This document shows positions 16,437-24,778 of a stretch of 37,365 bases of DNA, in pieces (within the stretch, counting starts at the first letter, position 1; the number at the start of each line of letters is the position of its first letter). The stretch is from assembly GCA_041917975.1 (NCBI GenBank), contig JAYRWN010000008.1, positions 1-37,365 of the forward strand, given 5' to 3'. The notes below the pieces were generated by a model that made no database searches, had not been told where the DNA came from, and saw nothing but the letters and a program-made list of their open reading frames with translations. The position numbers and the translations under genes are program-made. The stretch comes from JAYRWN01 sp041917975. Lineage in GTDB: Bacteria; Bacteroidota; Bacteroidia; Chitinophagales; Saprospiraceae.

Positions 16437-19004
16437 ATGGTTATTGTTCGATTTTGGTCTGTGCTTAATTTTTGCCTGGTCTTTATTTTAAGCAGTCCGG
16501 CCCAAATGAGTTATTATTATCCTCAGGGCGGCCCGATGAATAACCTGATACCCACACCTGAGCAGTTCCTTGGATATCGTATTGGTTCTCATCATACCAG
16601 ACATGACAAAATTGTTGAATATCTAAAAGAATTAGACCGTTTATCGGATAGAGTGGCTATTCAAATCATTGGAGAAACTTACGAACATCGCCAGCAAGTC
16701 GTAGCCATTTTTACCTCACCAGACAACCATCGGCAGCTTGAATCCATTCGTCAAAAGCACTTGGCCGGTCAAATGACCGGGAATACCGCTGAAGTGCCCT
16801 TAGTTATCCATCTGGGGTATAATGTTCATGGCAATGAACCTTCAAGCAGTGAAGCCGCATTGTTGACCGCTTATTATTTGACGGCTTCGGAAAATTCAGA
16901 ATCACTTAATTGGCTGAACCAGATGGTCATCCTTATGGATCCCAACATCAATCCAGATGGCCGCGATCGTCACACGCATTGGGCAAACATGCATAAAGCT
17001 GATCCGGTCGTAGCGGACCCACTGGACCGCGAGCACACGGAAGTATGGCCGGGCGGTCGGTTTAACCACTATTGGTTTGATCTGAATCGCGATTGGTTTT
17101 TGGGCACTCATCCGGAAAGTCGCAACCGCATAAAATTTTTCCACCATTGGCGACCTTATGTGCAAACAGACCACCATGAGATGGGCAGTAACGCCACCTT
17201 TTATTTTGATCCGGGAAAATACAGCAGCAATAATCCCGTGGTGCCGGACTATTTATACAAAACTATCTACCCAAAATACGGCGAGTACTTTGCCCAAGCT
17301 TTGAATGACCTCGGATCCATGTATTATACGAAAGAGTCATTTGATAAACTTTACCCTGGATACGGCAGCAGCTATATTAATTTCTACGGTGGAGCAGGCT
17401 TTCTCTTTGAGCAAGCGAGTAGCCGGGGGCATGTGCAGGAGACATCCACTATCACTTTAACCTTTCAGTTTACCATACGCAACCAATTTGTCTCTTCGTT
17501 AACCACTATTCGCGCTTCCCTTGCTGAAAAGTCAGAACTTCTAAAGCTGCGTAGAGAATTTTATCGCACGGCTGGTGAGCAGGCTAAACGATCTATCATC
17601 AAGGGGTATGTCTTTGGTGATGCAGCCGATCGGAGTCGCACAAATGCCTTTTTAGACATCTTATTAATGCATGATATCGAAGTTTATGACCTTTCTGCAG
17701 CCATGACGGTCAATGGCGCTACATATGTTCCGCAATCCTCTTTTATGGTCCCGGTGGAACAGCCTAATTACATTATGGTACGCACTGTTTTTGAAAAGGA
17801 AATCACTTATACGGATAGTTTATTCTATGACGCCAGTACCTGGAGTTTAGTGCATGCTTTTAATCTGCCACACGCCGAATTAAAAACTCTTCCGATTCGC
17901 GGCCCCAAAGTAAACGTAACAAGCATTAAAAAACCGGTGCCTGAAGTTCAATTCAGCGGGTATGCCTATGTTTTTGAAATTACCGATTATTTAGCGCATA
18001 AAGCTATTTATGCTTTACAACAGGGTGGGGCCATCGTACAAACCGCATTTCGCCCATTTACGGTTGGGATAAACCAACACAACCGGACCTTTGGTTATGG
18101 CTCCATTTCTATTCCGGTTAGCCTACAACGGATAAGTGCTGATTCATTATACCAATTGATCAAGAAGGTTTCACAATCTACCGGAATTGAAATTCTTCCT
18201 TTAAGTACGGGATACAATGTTATGGGAGTAGACCTGGGCAGTAATTACCTCCGGACACTGAGAAAACCGGAAATTTTGTTATTAATTGGCCCCGGTGTAG
18301 CAGCGACAGAGGCTGGTGAAATCTGGCATGTCCTCGATCAACGGTTACAAGTGCCCATGACTAAACTGGATATACAAAATTTTTCACGGGTTAACCTCCA
18401 TCGTTATAATGTGATGGTCATGGTGTCCGGTGACTACCGAGCCTTGGATAAGGTTGTGGTGGACAAACTAAAAGCCTGGATTCAAAATGGAGGGACCTTA
18501 ATTACCTTAAAAACAGCTACAGAATGGGCCATCAGGCAAGGACTGGCAAAAGAAAAGATAATTCCAGCCATAGATACATTAAAACCAGGGGAGCAACCAC
18601 GCCGGTTAAATTTTGATGCTGCTGGTGAAACTTTAGGTGCCAGAGCATTGGGTGGGTCTATCTTTGAAATAGATGTGGACACTACTAATCCGCTTGGATT
18701 CGGATTTACCAAACGCAAAGTGTCAAACTATCGCAATGGTCAGACCTATTTGGTGCCCAGCAATAATGCATATGCCACAGCAGCCCAATACAGTGCATCT
18801 CCTTTAATAGGAGGATATTTACATCCTTCTTCCGCTGAAAAAGTTAAAAATTCCGCAGCAATTCTTATCTCGTCAGATGGTAGTGGTCGGATAATTTTAT
18901 TTGCTGACAATCCTAATTTTAGAGGAGCTTGGTACGGCACTAACAAACTATTTTTTAATGCTTTATTTTTTGGACCTTTAATAAATGTTCCTCAGGCACC
19001 TTAA
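16437..19004 (+). CDS. secreted M14 zinc carboxypeptidase with C-terminal GATase-like domain
   Basis: This 855-residue protein has a signal peptide (1-22, ending SSPAQ). The M14 peptidase domain shows the zinc ligands H131 and E134 in VHGNEPSS (HxxE), the substrate-binding MDPNINPDGRDR and FDLNRDWF segments, and the third-ligand region TDHHEMGS with H246 or H247. Residues after about 390 form the extended tail found in large Bacteroidota M14 proteins. A class-I-glutamine-amidotransferase-like fold near 600-700 (ILLLIGPGVAATEAG, LKAWIQNGGTLITL) is included. It probably acts on extracellular peptides or peptidoglycan-derived peptides. It ends 2 bases from the convergent uppP stop. No secretion-system C-terminal domain was recognised. 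Confidence 0.88.
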   Translation: MVIVRFWSVLNFCLVFILSSPAQMSYYYPQGGPMNNLIPTPEQFLGYRIGSHHTRHDKIVEYLKELDRLSDRVAIQIIGETYEHRQQVVAIFTSPDNHRQLESIRQKHLAGQMTGNTAEVPLVIHLGYNVHGNEPSSSEAALLTAYYLTASENSESLNWLNQMVILMDPNINPDGRDRHTHWANMHKADPVVADPLDREHTEVWPGGRFNHYWFDLNRDWFLGTHPESRNRIKFFHHWRPYVQTDHHEMGSNATFYFDPGKYSSNNPVVPDYLYKTIYPKYGEYFAQALNDLGSMYYTKESFDKLYPGYGSSYINFYGGAGFLFEQASSRGHVQETSTITLTFQFTIRNQFVSSLTTIRASLAEKSELLKLRREFYRTAGEQAKRSIIKGYVFGDAADRSRTNAFLDILLMHDIEVYDLSAAMTVNGATYVPQSSFMVPVEQPNYIMVRTVFEKEITYTDSLFYDASTWSLVHAFNLPHAELKTLPIRGPKVNVTSIKKPVPEVQFSGYAYVFEITDYLAHKAIYALQQGGAIVQTAFRPFTVGINQHNRTFGYGSISIPVSLQRISADSLYQLIKKVSQSTGIEILPLSTGYNVMGVDLGSNYLRTLRKPEILLLIGPGVAATEAGEIWHVLDQRLQVPMTKLDIQNFSRVNLHRYNVMVMVSGDYRALDKVVVDKLKAWIQNGGTLITLKTATEWAIRQGLAKEKIIPAIDTLKPGEQPRRLNFDAAGETLGARALGGSIFEIDVDTTNPLGFGFTKRKVSNYRNGQTYLVPSNNAYATAAQYSASPLIGGYLHPSSAEKVKNSAAILISSDGSGRIILFADNPNFRGAWYGTNKLFFNALFFGPLINVPQAP

Positions 19005-19006
19005 AT

Positions 19007-19807
19007 CTACCCTAAATAAAGGTAACCCAAAATAAAACAGGCCAGAACGATGCGATAGTATCCAAAATACTTGAAGCTGTTTTGGTTGAGGAATTTTAAA
19101 AAAGCGACGATAACCAAATAAGCGACAATAAATGATGTAACGAACCCTACGGTTAATATGGACCAATTAGCCGCTGCTGTTTCCAACCCAACTTTATATA
19201 AACTATACAGCGATGCGGCCATTAATGTAGGAATGGCTAAATAGAAGGAAAATTCCACGGCGACCGCTCTGGAAGTTCCCAAGAGCATAGCTCCGATAAT
19301 GGTGGCTGCTGATCTTGAAATCCCGGGGAACAAGGCCAAACATTGAAATAAACCAATTAACACTACGATGCGAAAAGTCAGACCTGTAGTATCTTTTATG
19401 CTGGGATGAGTGTCCAATTTTTCAATAAACAAGAGGACGATTCCACCTAATAAGAGCATGATGGCTACGGTGGTTGGATTAAAAAATGCTTCTTCTATGC
19501 GATCATGAAAGAGCTTGCCTAAAATCAATGCAGGCACAACACCGGCAGCTGTTTTTATCCACAGGTCCAGGGTGTTTTTATCAAGTGATCCCTCGTCGGT
19601 TCTGAATTTTAGTAATTTGTGCCGAAAGACCACTATGACCGAAAGAATGGCCCCAAACTGGATAAAAATGTCAAACATGCGCGTGAATTCTTCATCGAAA
19701 GTTATCCATTGATTCACCAGAATTAAATGGCCAGTGGAGGATATGGGTAAAAATTCGGTTATTCCTTCTACTATGCCAAGGATTATGGCTTTAATCAGTT
19801 CAGGCAT
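19007..19807 (-). CDS. uppP: undecaprenyl-diphosphatase UppP (BacA family)
   Basis: This 266-residue polytopic protein has both family signatures. The first is GIVEGITEFLPISSTGH at 11-27, with E14, E18 and H27 matching the E. coli catalytic Glu/Glu/His. The second is FPGISRSAAT at about 160-170, containing the phosphate-binding serine/arginine. It removes a phosphate from undecaprenyl pyrophosphate so that the lipid carrier can be reused in peptidoglycan and polysaccharide synthesis. Length and topology are normal. It stands alone on the minus strand, convergent with the M14 gene. A perfect TAnnTTTG element (19827-19834, minus strand) lies 19 bases upstream of its ATG and probably drives it. 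Confidence 0.95.
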   Translation of the reverse strand: MPELIKAIILGIVEGITEFLPISSTGHLILVNQWITFDEEFTRMFDIFIQFGAILSVIVVFRHKLLKFRTDEGSLDKNTLDLWIKTAAGVVPALILGKLFHDRIEEAFFNPTTVAIMLLLGGIVLLFIEKLDTHPSIKDTTGLTFRIVVLIGLFQCLALFPGISRSAATIIGAMLLGTSRAVAVEFSFYLAIPTLMAASLYSLYKVGLETAAANWSILTVGFVTSFIVAYLVIVAFLKFLNQNSFKYFGYYRIVLACFILGYLYLG

Positions 19808-19826
19808 GAAATATACATTGAAGGGA

Positions 19827-19834
19827 CAAATATA
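19827..19834 (-). promoter_or_regulatory. candidate Bacteroidota -7 element TATATTTG upstream of uppP
   Basis: Read on the minus strand the bases are TATATTTG, a full match to the Bacteroidota -7 consensus TAnnTTTG, 19 bases before the uppP start. No good TTTG -33 element was found at the expected spacing, so the call rests on the -7 element and position alone. Confidence 0.4.
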
Positions 19835-19885
19835 GGAAAACTCATATATGATGGGAGCTCAATCTAGAAATAAGCAGTAAACGTA

Positions 19886-21190
19886 TTATTTATCAAATTC
19901 GATAAAGTGTACAGACATATAATCACTGCGTTCCGGCCGGATGTTTTTGATAAACAGTCTTGCTCTTTTTCCAAGTAATAAGGAGGTATATTTATTTTTA
20001 ATATCAGCTTCACTGTTCGTAGGCTGCAAAGAAGGGTACCATAGGAAGTATCCAGGGCGATCATAGACCAGTTGAGGACTGGTCCAATCTTGTGAATTCA
20101 GTGCTATTCCCAAGTCTTGGTGTCGGTTAAATGAAATGTGGATAGAACTTCCAGCCCATGAGGACCCAACAACTTTTCCCATCATCATTACCCAACAAGA
20201 CAAGTATGTGTTCCAACTGACTGAAGGGCCCCAATGAAATCCACCATCCGGTGAACTGGCGGGACCTCCTCCGGACTCACGGGGTATTTGCAGGGAACGG
20301 ATTGGTTGGCCAATACTATCATAGGGCACAGTGAAGGCCTGGCCATTCCAGCGTCTGGCTTTACCCTGTGGATTATCCAGATCATTTAGGTGTATCCTGG
20401 CAACACTGATGCATTGCCCGGTCCATTCTTTATCCCGGCTGTAGTCTTCCTCATTGTACACGCCCGGGTAGCCGTATTCGCCGTAAAACAAATATAAATA
20501 TTCACCACTGGCAACGGCAGAAGGATCTCCAACTCCGCCGGCAAAAGTATTGGATGTATTGTGGGGTTTCAGAATCAGGCGGGGCTGGTAATCTTCAATG
20601 AACAACCCTTTATTTTCCCAACTTCTTCCTCCATCGGTTGACTTCATTATCCCAATCCGACATACAGCTGCCGGAGAGGTTGGTCCTTGTAAACCCTGTG
20701 GCCAGTATTCATTTTTATATCCTTGTCCATTTAGTGAATCATAGGGTAGGGTGGAAGGGTAGTTTTCGTTATGGTAAATGGCATATAAGGTGTTACCGCT
20801 GACATCTTTTATGTCTTGGTAGACTGTTTCGAACCAGACGGCACCATGTAAACCATGCACACCGGGTGGAACATTTAATGGCATTTTAGGTTCTGTAAAC
20901 GCCTCAGGTGTGCTGCGAAAAGCTTCATCCGCGTTTCGGCCATCAGCAAACATCAGGTGCCGGGCGTCGCCCCACAGCGGGTCTTCCCCATATTTGCCTG
21001 GAAAAATGCGGAAGGTGTCACCCACCCAAGTCTCCGCCATGTTACAATCTACAAACGAATTAAAGTAGATGGTATCCGCTGGAAGCAACCGAAATTTTGG
21101 ATGGAAAGCAATAGATTCCGGCGTAGGATTTGCACAAAAAAATAAGGATAAACAAAGGATTGGACCTGCGAATAATTTTGTAAAATTCAT
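19886..21190 (-). CDS. propeller-like lipoprotein, glycoside-hydrolase-like, unassigned
   Basis: The frame runs to a TTG at 21220, but ATG 21190 is chosen: it starts a lipoprotein signal (LCLSLFFC, Cys19), and a TATATTTG promoter element covers the TTG. The mature protein, about 416 residues, is rich in aromatic residues. It carries phrases typical of five-bladed-propeller glycoside hydrolase-like or DUF4185-like proteins: KSTDGGRSWENKG (Asp-box type), GVGDPSAVASGEYLYLFYGEYG and GFHWGPSVSWNTYLSCWVMM. The DPS/LFYG pairing resembles the sugar-facing loops of GH43/GH32/sialidase-like propellers. I cannot name the family or the catalytic residues. It is the last gene of the minus-strand run, 36 bases after grpB, but may have its own promoter. 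Confidence 0.75.
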   Translation of the reverse strand: MNFTKLFAGPILCLSLFFCANPTPESIAFHPKFRLLPADTIYFNSFVDCNMAETWVGDTFRIFPGKYGEDPLWGDARHLMFADGRNADEAFRSTPEAFTEPKMPLNVPPGVHGLHGAVWFETVYQDIKDVSGNTLYAIYHNENYPSTLPYDSLNGQGYKNEYWPQGLQGPTSPAAVCRIGIMKSTDGGRSWENKGLFIEDYQPRLILKPHNTSNTFAGGVGDPSAVASGEYLYLFYGEYGYPGVYNEEDYSRDKEWTGQCISVARIHLNDLDNPQGKARRWNGQAFTVPYDSIGQPIRSLQIPRESGGGPASSPDGGFHWGPSVSWNTYLSCWVMMMGKVVGSSWAGSSIHISFNRHQDLGIALNSQDWTSPQLVYDRPGYFLWYPSLQPTNSEADIKNKYTSLLLGKRARLFIKNIRPERSDYMSVHFIEFDK

Positions 21191-21217
21191 TGGCAATTTA
21201 TTTTCAAATACCAGATA

Positions 21218-21225
21218 CAAATATA
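21218..21225 (-). promoter_or_regulatory. candidate -7 element TATATTTG upstream of the propeller lipoprotein
   Basis: The minus-strand reading TATATTTG matches TAnnTTTG exactly and lies 27 bases before the chosen ATG at 21190. It overlaps the alternative TTG start at 21220, which argues against that start. It lies within the gap before, and at the very edge of, the GrpB gene stop (21227), so it would give the last gene of the run separate expression. Confidence 0.4.
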
Positions 21226-21226
21226 T

Positions 21227-21814
21227 TTACAATTGTTGGAGATACCATTTTATGGCTTTACTTTCTAATTCTTTTATCAGGGCATCTTTCGCCAGATTAT
21301 AATCCTGCATCTCTTTAAATTCGAGACGGGCCAGGCTTGTTTTTAACCATAAGTATCGATTGCGCTCATGCCAATAGGCCTTCAAATAGTCTCTAAATGC
21401 GATATGCCGTAACCAATGAAAAGAATCTAAAATGACCACATGAATGTTGGCGGTCGTCTGATAATCCACACCACTTTGAAATCCATGATGTACATCAATA
21501 ATGGCCGGTAAATATTTTCGGTTAATGGGTTTTGCTTTGACAAATAGGCGTCGGTTCGGCCAAAGGGATTCATATTTTTTGACGTAATTATATTTATTAT
21601 TTAATAATGGAGGTACCACCAGATCTAAATGACTGGATTGCTTTACGCCTACCAAAATATCAATAACCGGTTTTGCACTCATACCTGGAATAGCTGTGCT
21701 GCCTATATGTTCCACCGTTGGATGCAATAGCGTTAGTATATCTTCAATAGTCTTTTTTTCCTGTAAAAATTGTAAAGGCCAATCTTCTTGATAATTTACA
21801 ATTGTTACATGCAT
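21227..21814 (-). CDS. GrpB family (UPF0157) nucleotidyltransferase-fold protein
   Basis: This 195-residue protein carries the GrpB signature VEHIGSTAIPGMSAKPVIDILVG (residues 35-57, abbreviated here from the full run): G38-S39 is the nucleotidyltransferase GS motif and D52 in the PVIDI segment a metal-binding acid. GrpB proteins have the fold of polymerase-beta-type nucleotidyltransferases, but their substrate is not established; some are fused to dephospho-CoA kinase in Gram-positive bacteria. Length is normal for a free-standing member (about 170-200). It follows the HAD gene by 15 bases and so is very likely co-transcribed with the APH kinase and HAD phosphatase. Cytoplasmic; no signal peptide. 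Confidence 0.9.
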   Translation of the reverse strand: MHVTIVNYQEDWPLQFLQEKKTIEDILTLLHPTVEHIGSTAIPGMSAKPVIDILVGVKQSSHLDLVVPPLLNNKYNYVKKYESLWPNRRLFVKAKPINRKYLPAIIDVHHGFQSGVDYQTTANIHVVILDSFHWLRHIAFRDYLKAYWHERNRYLWLKTSLARLEFKEMQDYNLAKDALIKELESKAIKWYLQQL

Positions 21815-21829
21815 GCGATTAATTAATAG

Positions 21830-22678
21830 TTAACATCCTATGGATTCGCAAATATAATCAGGTATGATGCCTGAAGAATGGATAAGCATCTCAGAATTCT
21901 CTCTACGGGTATTGCCTGTAAGGACTAATGTAGTGTGTACTCCAAATTTATTTCCCCCCAAAATGTCTGTATGCAAGGTATCCCCAACCATAAGAATTTC
22001 ATGTTTTTCAATAGTTTGGTTCCGGTTCAAGTCTTCAAATGCATACATAAACATTTGAGAATCCGGTTTGCCGAAATGAATAAATTTTTTATTGAGAATG
22101 TTTTCGACCAGTTTAGCTAATCCCCCGGTGGCGACCGAAACATCATTGTGCGATACAGGGTATAAATTATCCGAATTGGCCACAATTACCGGGATGATTT
22201 TACGACGCAGTAAATTTATTGTTTTATTAATATCTGTATTCCAGTCAAAACCTTCATCATCCAGGAAAACGAATGCACTAATCTGATGCAGATCATCCAG
22301 TTCAACCGCTTTTACTGGGATATGATCCAGACCTGCCTGCAAAATATAATGCGCCGAATTCTCTGTGCCTAAGTAAGCTATTTTACCATACCTTATTTTG
22401 GTATCCAGAAAATTTTTTGCCATCATCCCGGAAGTAATAATTTCTTGTTCATCAATACCCTGGATGCCTATCCTTTTAAAACCTTCTGCCTGCTGTCCCT
22501 GGCTCCGTGAGGCATCGTTAGTTAAAATACGGATTTCCTTATTCATACGTCTTAACGCATCGATAGTTTCCTGAACACCTTCGATAGCGCCAAAATAATT
22601 TTTTAGGACACCATATGAATCCAGGAAAATGGCTTTATATGCTTTAGCTGTTTCCAGGAATGAATTAATCCGTTCCAT
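21830..22678 (-). CDS. HAD-superfamily IIA (NagD-like) phosphatase
   Basis: This 282-residue cytoplasmic protein has all four HAD motifs. Motif I is FLDSYGVL with nucleophile D20, motif II LTNDASRS, motif III lysine in FGKPDSQMF and motif IV MVGDTLHTDILGGNKFG. The cap segment between motifs II and III (EIITSGMMAKNFL) is of the IIA (NagD/AraL) type. The usual second Asp of motif I (DxD, the general acid) is Tyr22 here; related HAD-IIA subgroups have DxWG at this position, so this is a lineage feature rather than damage. It probably hydrolyses a small phosphorylated metabolite. It begins 5 bases after the APH-type kinase stops, which suggests paired kinase/phosphatase chemistry on one substrate; that link is inference. 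Confidence 0.88.
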   Translation of the reverse strand: MERINSFLETAKAYKAIFLDSYGVLKNYFGAIEGVQETIDALRRMNKEIRILTNDASRSQGQQAEGFKRIGIQGIDEQEIITSGMMAKNFLDTKIRYGKIAYLGTENSAHYILQAGLDHIPVKAVELDDLHQISAFVFLDDEGFDWNTDINKTINLLRRKIIPVIVANSDNLYPVSHNDVSVATGGLAKLVENILNKKFIHFGKPDSQMFMYAFEDLNRNQTIEKHEILMVGDTLHTDILGGNKFGVHTTLVLTGNTRRENSEMLIHSSGIIPDYICESIGC

Positions 22679-22683
22679 ACCAT

Positions 22684-23727
22684 TTAAACCTTAAGACTAT
22701 GAAGAATTTTTTCGGCATTAAATACTTTTTCTATGGATGGGAAATATAGTTCATAAGCTTCTTGTTGTAGTTTCGAAGCAAATATTTCGTGAAAAAAATA
22801 ACGACCATCTTTAATAACATAATTCAAAATAAAAAAGCGATAAGCTTCTTGCAGGAATCTTATTTCGTTTTCAGTTAAAGGAAACACGTTATGATAGTTT
22901 TTGAGAAATATTAAAAAACGTTCTTCCATAAGTGGATTCACCAGATAACTAAATACAGTGCGATCTCCAACGTCTGAAGTTACTCTGGCCATAAAGTAAA
23001 AGTCCAGGGTACGCGAACCCATTCTAAACCAATCATAATCCCACCTGGAGTATAAAGTAAAATTTTTGGTTACTGAAAAATTACCTATATTCCAGTCAAT
23101 AAAGACCGGTATTTTTTCAAACTCTGCCTCATTTAATCGGGCCGTGTTTTCTAAAAAAATTGCACACTGTTTTTGTATTTCATTTTGATGAGCTCCATGT
23201 AGATGTTGGCCATAACCAGTATTTAATATTTGCAACAAATGCTGAATATCCGATTGAATGGTTTTAGAAGATGAAGGAAGAGTATTCCTGATTAGATGAC
23301 ATGCCTGATGAAATTGAGCCATTTGTTTACCAAGCTTCGCTATTTGTTGCTCATCCAGGCGACGTGGTGGTCTATATTTGATGTGAATTGGCCGATAAAA
23401 TACCACCCAGGCATTTAAAATAGGGTTATGATGACGGTAAACAAACAGATGGTTTCCCTTCATTAGTGAACGGGCCATAAAATTTTCATACGGGGCCGGT
23501 AAATTATTACTTAATGCATTGATGATAGTGTGGTCCTCAACAAAATGCTCGTATTGGCCATAATACGATAGTTTAGCAATGACCCTGTTTCGATCAGGAA
23601 AAGTAATCCGGTACACATGGTTTGTGGATACCTGAGCACTTATGTCCTCAATGCGGGTAAATTTTCGGCTGGAGTCGTACGTATTCCATGCCTCTTCGAC
23701 TATGCTGATGAAATCAATATGATGCAT
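22684..23727 (-). CDS. APH/choline-kinase-fold phosphotransferase
   Basis: This 347-residue protein has the eukaryotic-like-kinase fold of the aminoglycoside phosphotransferase group. The ATP-binding lysine is probably K52 (VIAKLSY). The catalytic loop is FIDWNIGNF with D211 and N216 in the standard D....N spacing, although the usual HGD reads IDW. The metal-binding aspartate is D230 in SRWDYDWFRMG. Such kinases phosphorylate small hydroxylated molecules (aminoglycosides, choline, thiamine, homoserine, sugars). It lies between an SMP-30-like lipoprotein (25 bases) and a HAD phosphatase (5 bases), and a PnuC transporter is two genes upstream, so a vitamin or nucleoside-like substrate is possible. 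Antibiotic resistance is not suggested by the context. Confidence 0.82.
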   Translation of the reverse strand: MHHIDFISIVEEAWNTYDSSRKFTRIEDISAQVSTNHVYRITFPDRNRVIAKLSYYGQYEHFVEDHTIINALSNNLPAPYENFMARSLMKGNHLFVYRHHNPILNAWVVFYRPIHIKYRPPRRLDEQQIAKLGKQMAQFHQACHLIRNTLPSSSKTIQSDIQHLLQILNTGYGQHLHGAHQNEIQKQCAIFLENTARLNEAEFEKIPVFIDWNIGNFSVTKNFTLYSRWDYDWFRMGSRTLDFYFMARVTSDVGDRTVFSYLVNPLMEERFLIFLKNYHNVFPLTENEIRFLQEAYRFFILNYVIKDGRYFFHEIFASKLQQEAYELYFPSIEKVFNAEKILHSLKV

Positions 23728-23752
23728 TAACCCGGTTAGTGAATAAAAGAAT

Positions 23753-24667
23753 TTATTCTTGTTGAGAATTAATGGTGTATGCTACTACTTTATTAGCCAG
23801 AAAAGTAGGCACCACTATCAGATTTTGACTAGCTACCACTTCCATATCTGCCGCATTCATTACTCCTTTGGTATCCAGGATAAGATTTTGTTGATTCAGG
23901 CTATCCAGAAAATATATTTCTCCGTTCCAATTTGATACAATGTACCCGTTTAAGTAAGGTAAGATGCCGTCTCCACCCGGAATGTTTTTATTTAAAATAG
24001 TGCGTGACTTATCGGTGAAGTTGTATTTAAATACCTCCCCTGAGTCAAAGGTTGCACACATTAAACCATCAGCTACTGCGTACAGACCATTCGGAGAACC
24101 CATGGTGGTGTCTTGATAAAGGATTTGTGGTATATCTCCATCAAAAGTATACAGGCTGTTGCCATGTGAATCACTGACATAGATTTTGTTATCATTACTA
24201 ACCGCTATGTCATTTAAAAAAATAGAACCTTTGACGGGCAAAGATTTTATTTTCCGGCCTTCCTTAGTATCAATAACCACAACGCGGTCAATATCGGTGA
24301 CGTAAAGCTGTGTACCAACCAAGCCCATGCCTTTTGGGCCATGTAAGCCGGTTATCCACTTTAATTTTATCACATTGCCCTTTTGATCTAGTTTGGCAAT
24401 ATAACCATCATTATCCTTTTTAATAGCCGGTAACCCACCAATGCATGCTACATAATAGACGCCCAGATTTGGATCAAATAACACGGATTCAGGAGTTTTT
24501 AACACCGTATCCGACTCCCAAGCCGCTTCTAATTTTATGGTCATGGGGGTAGAGGTTGAAAGTTCTGGTTGTGGTTCAGCTGTGGTGTTTTGTTCTGTCT
24601 GTTTGGATGTACATTTGGTTAAAATAAAAACCAAATAGGCCAGGAATAAAACTCTTGATAGACTCAT
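23753..24667 (-). CDS. SMP-30/NHL-like propeller lipoprotein
   Basis: This 304-residue protein has a lipoprotein signal (MSLSRVLFLA..., Cys19 in ILTKC) and then a low-complexity linker rich in Thr/Glu/Pro (about 20-45). The rest is a six-bladed propeller of the SMP-30/gluconolactonase-like class. Repeated blade ends such as GTQLYVTDIDRVVVID and NDNKIYVSDSHGNSLYTFDG, the loop SPNGLYAV and GGDGILPY support this. The Asn of SPNG and the Asp of GGDG correspond to likely metal ligands, but the full ligand set is not clear, so a binding rather than a lactonase role is possible. It lies on the outside of the cell membrane, within a gene run that otherwise encodes cytoplasmic enzymes and a permease. 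Confidence 0.8.
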   Translation of the reverse strand: MSLSRVLFLAYLVFILTKCTSKQTEQNTTAEPQPELSTSTPMTIKLEAAWESDTVLKTPESVLFDPNLGVYYVACIGGLPAIKKDNDGYIAKLDQKGNVIKLKWITGLHGPKGMGLVGTQLYVTDIDRVVVIDTKEGRKIKSLPVKGSIFLNDIAVSNDNKIYVSDSHGNSLYTFDGDIPQILYQDTTMGSPNGLYAVADGLMCATFDSGEVFKYNFTDKSRTILNKNIPGGDGILPYLNGYIVSNWNGEIYFLDSLNQQNLILDTKGVMNAADMEVVASQNLIVVPTFLANKVVAYTINSQQE

Positions 24668-24778
24668 TATATTTTTTTTTGAAACCCAAAATTAATGACT
24701 CAGCCCATAGGATGGGTAATTCCGTTAAATATTATTCTAAAATACCTACGTTGTGGAGGGAGTTTTTGGTTGTCAAAG

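Noticed and set aside
22684..23727. Aminoglycoside resistance gene
   Set aside because: Only the general APH fold is visible; the catalytic loop differs from resistance enzymes and the gene sits in a metabolic operon without mobile elements.
24668..24778. Riboswitch before the SMP-30-like lipoprotein or PnuC
   Set aside because: The 111-base gap shows no TPP, NAD or FMN riboswitch core sequence, and the gap before pnuC is only 8 bases.
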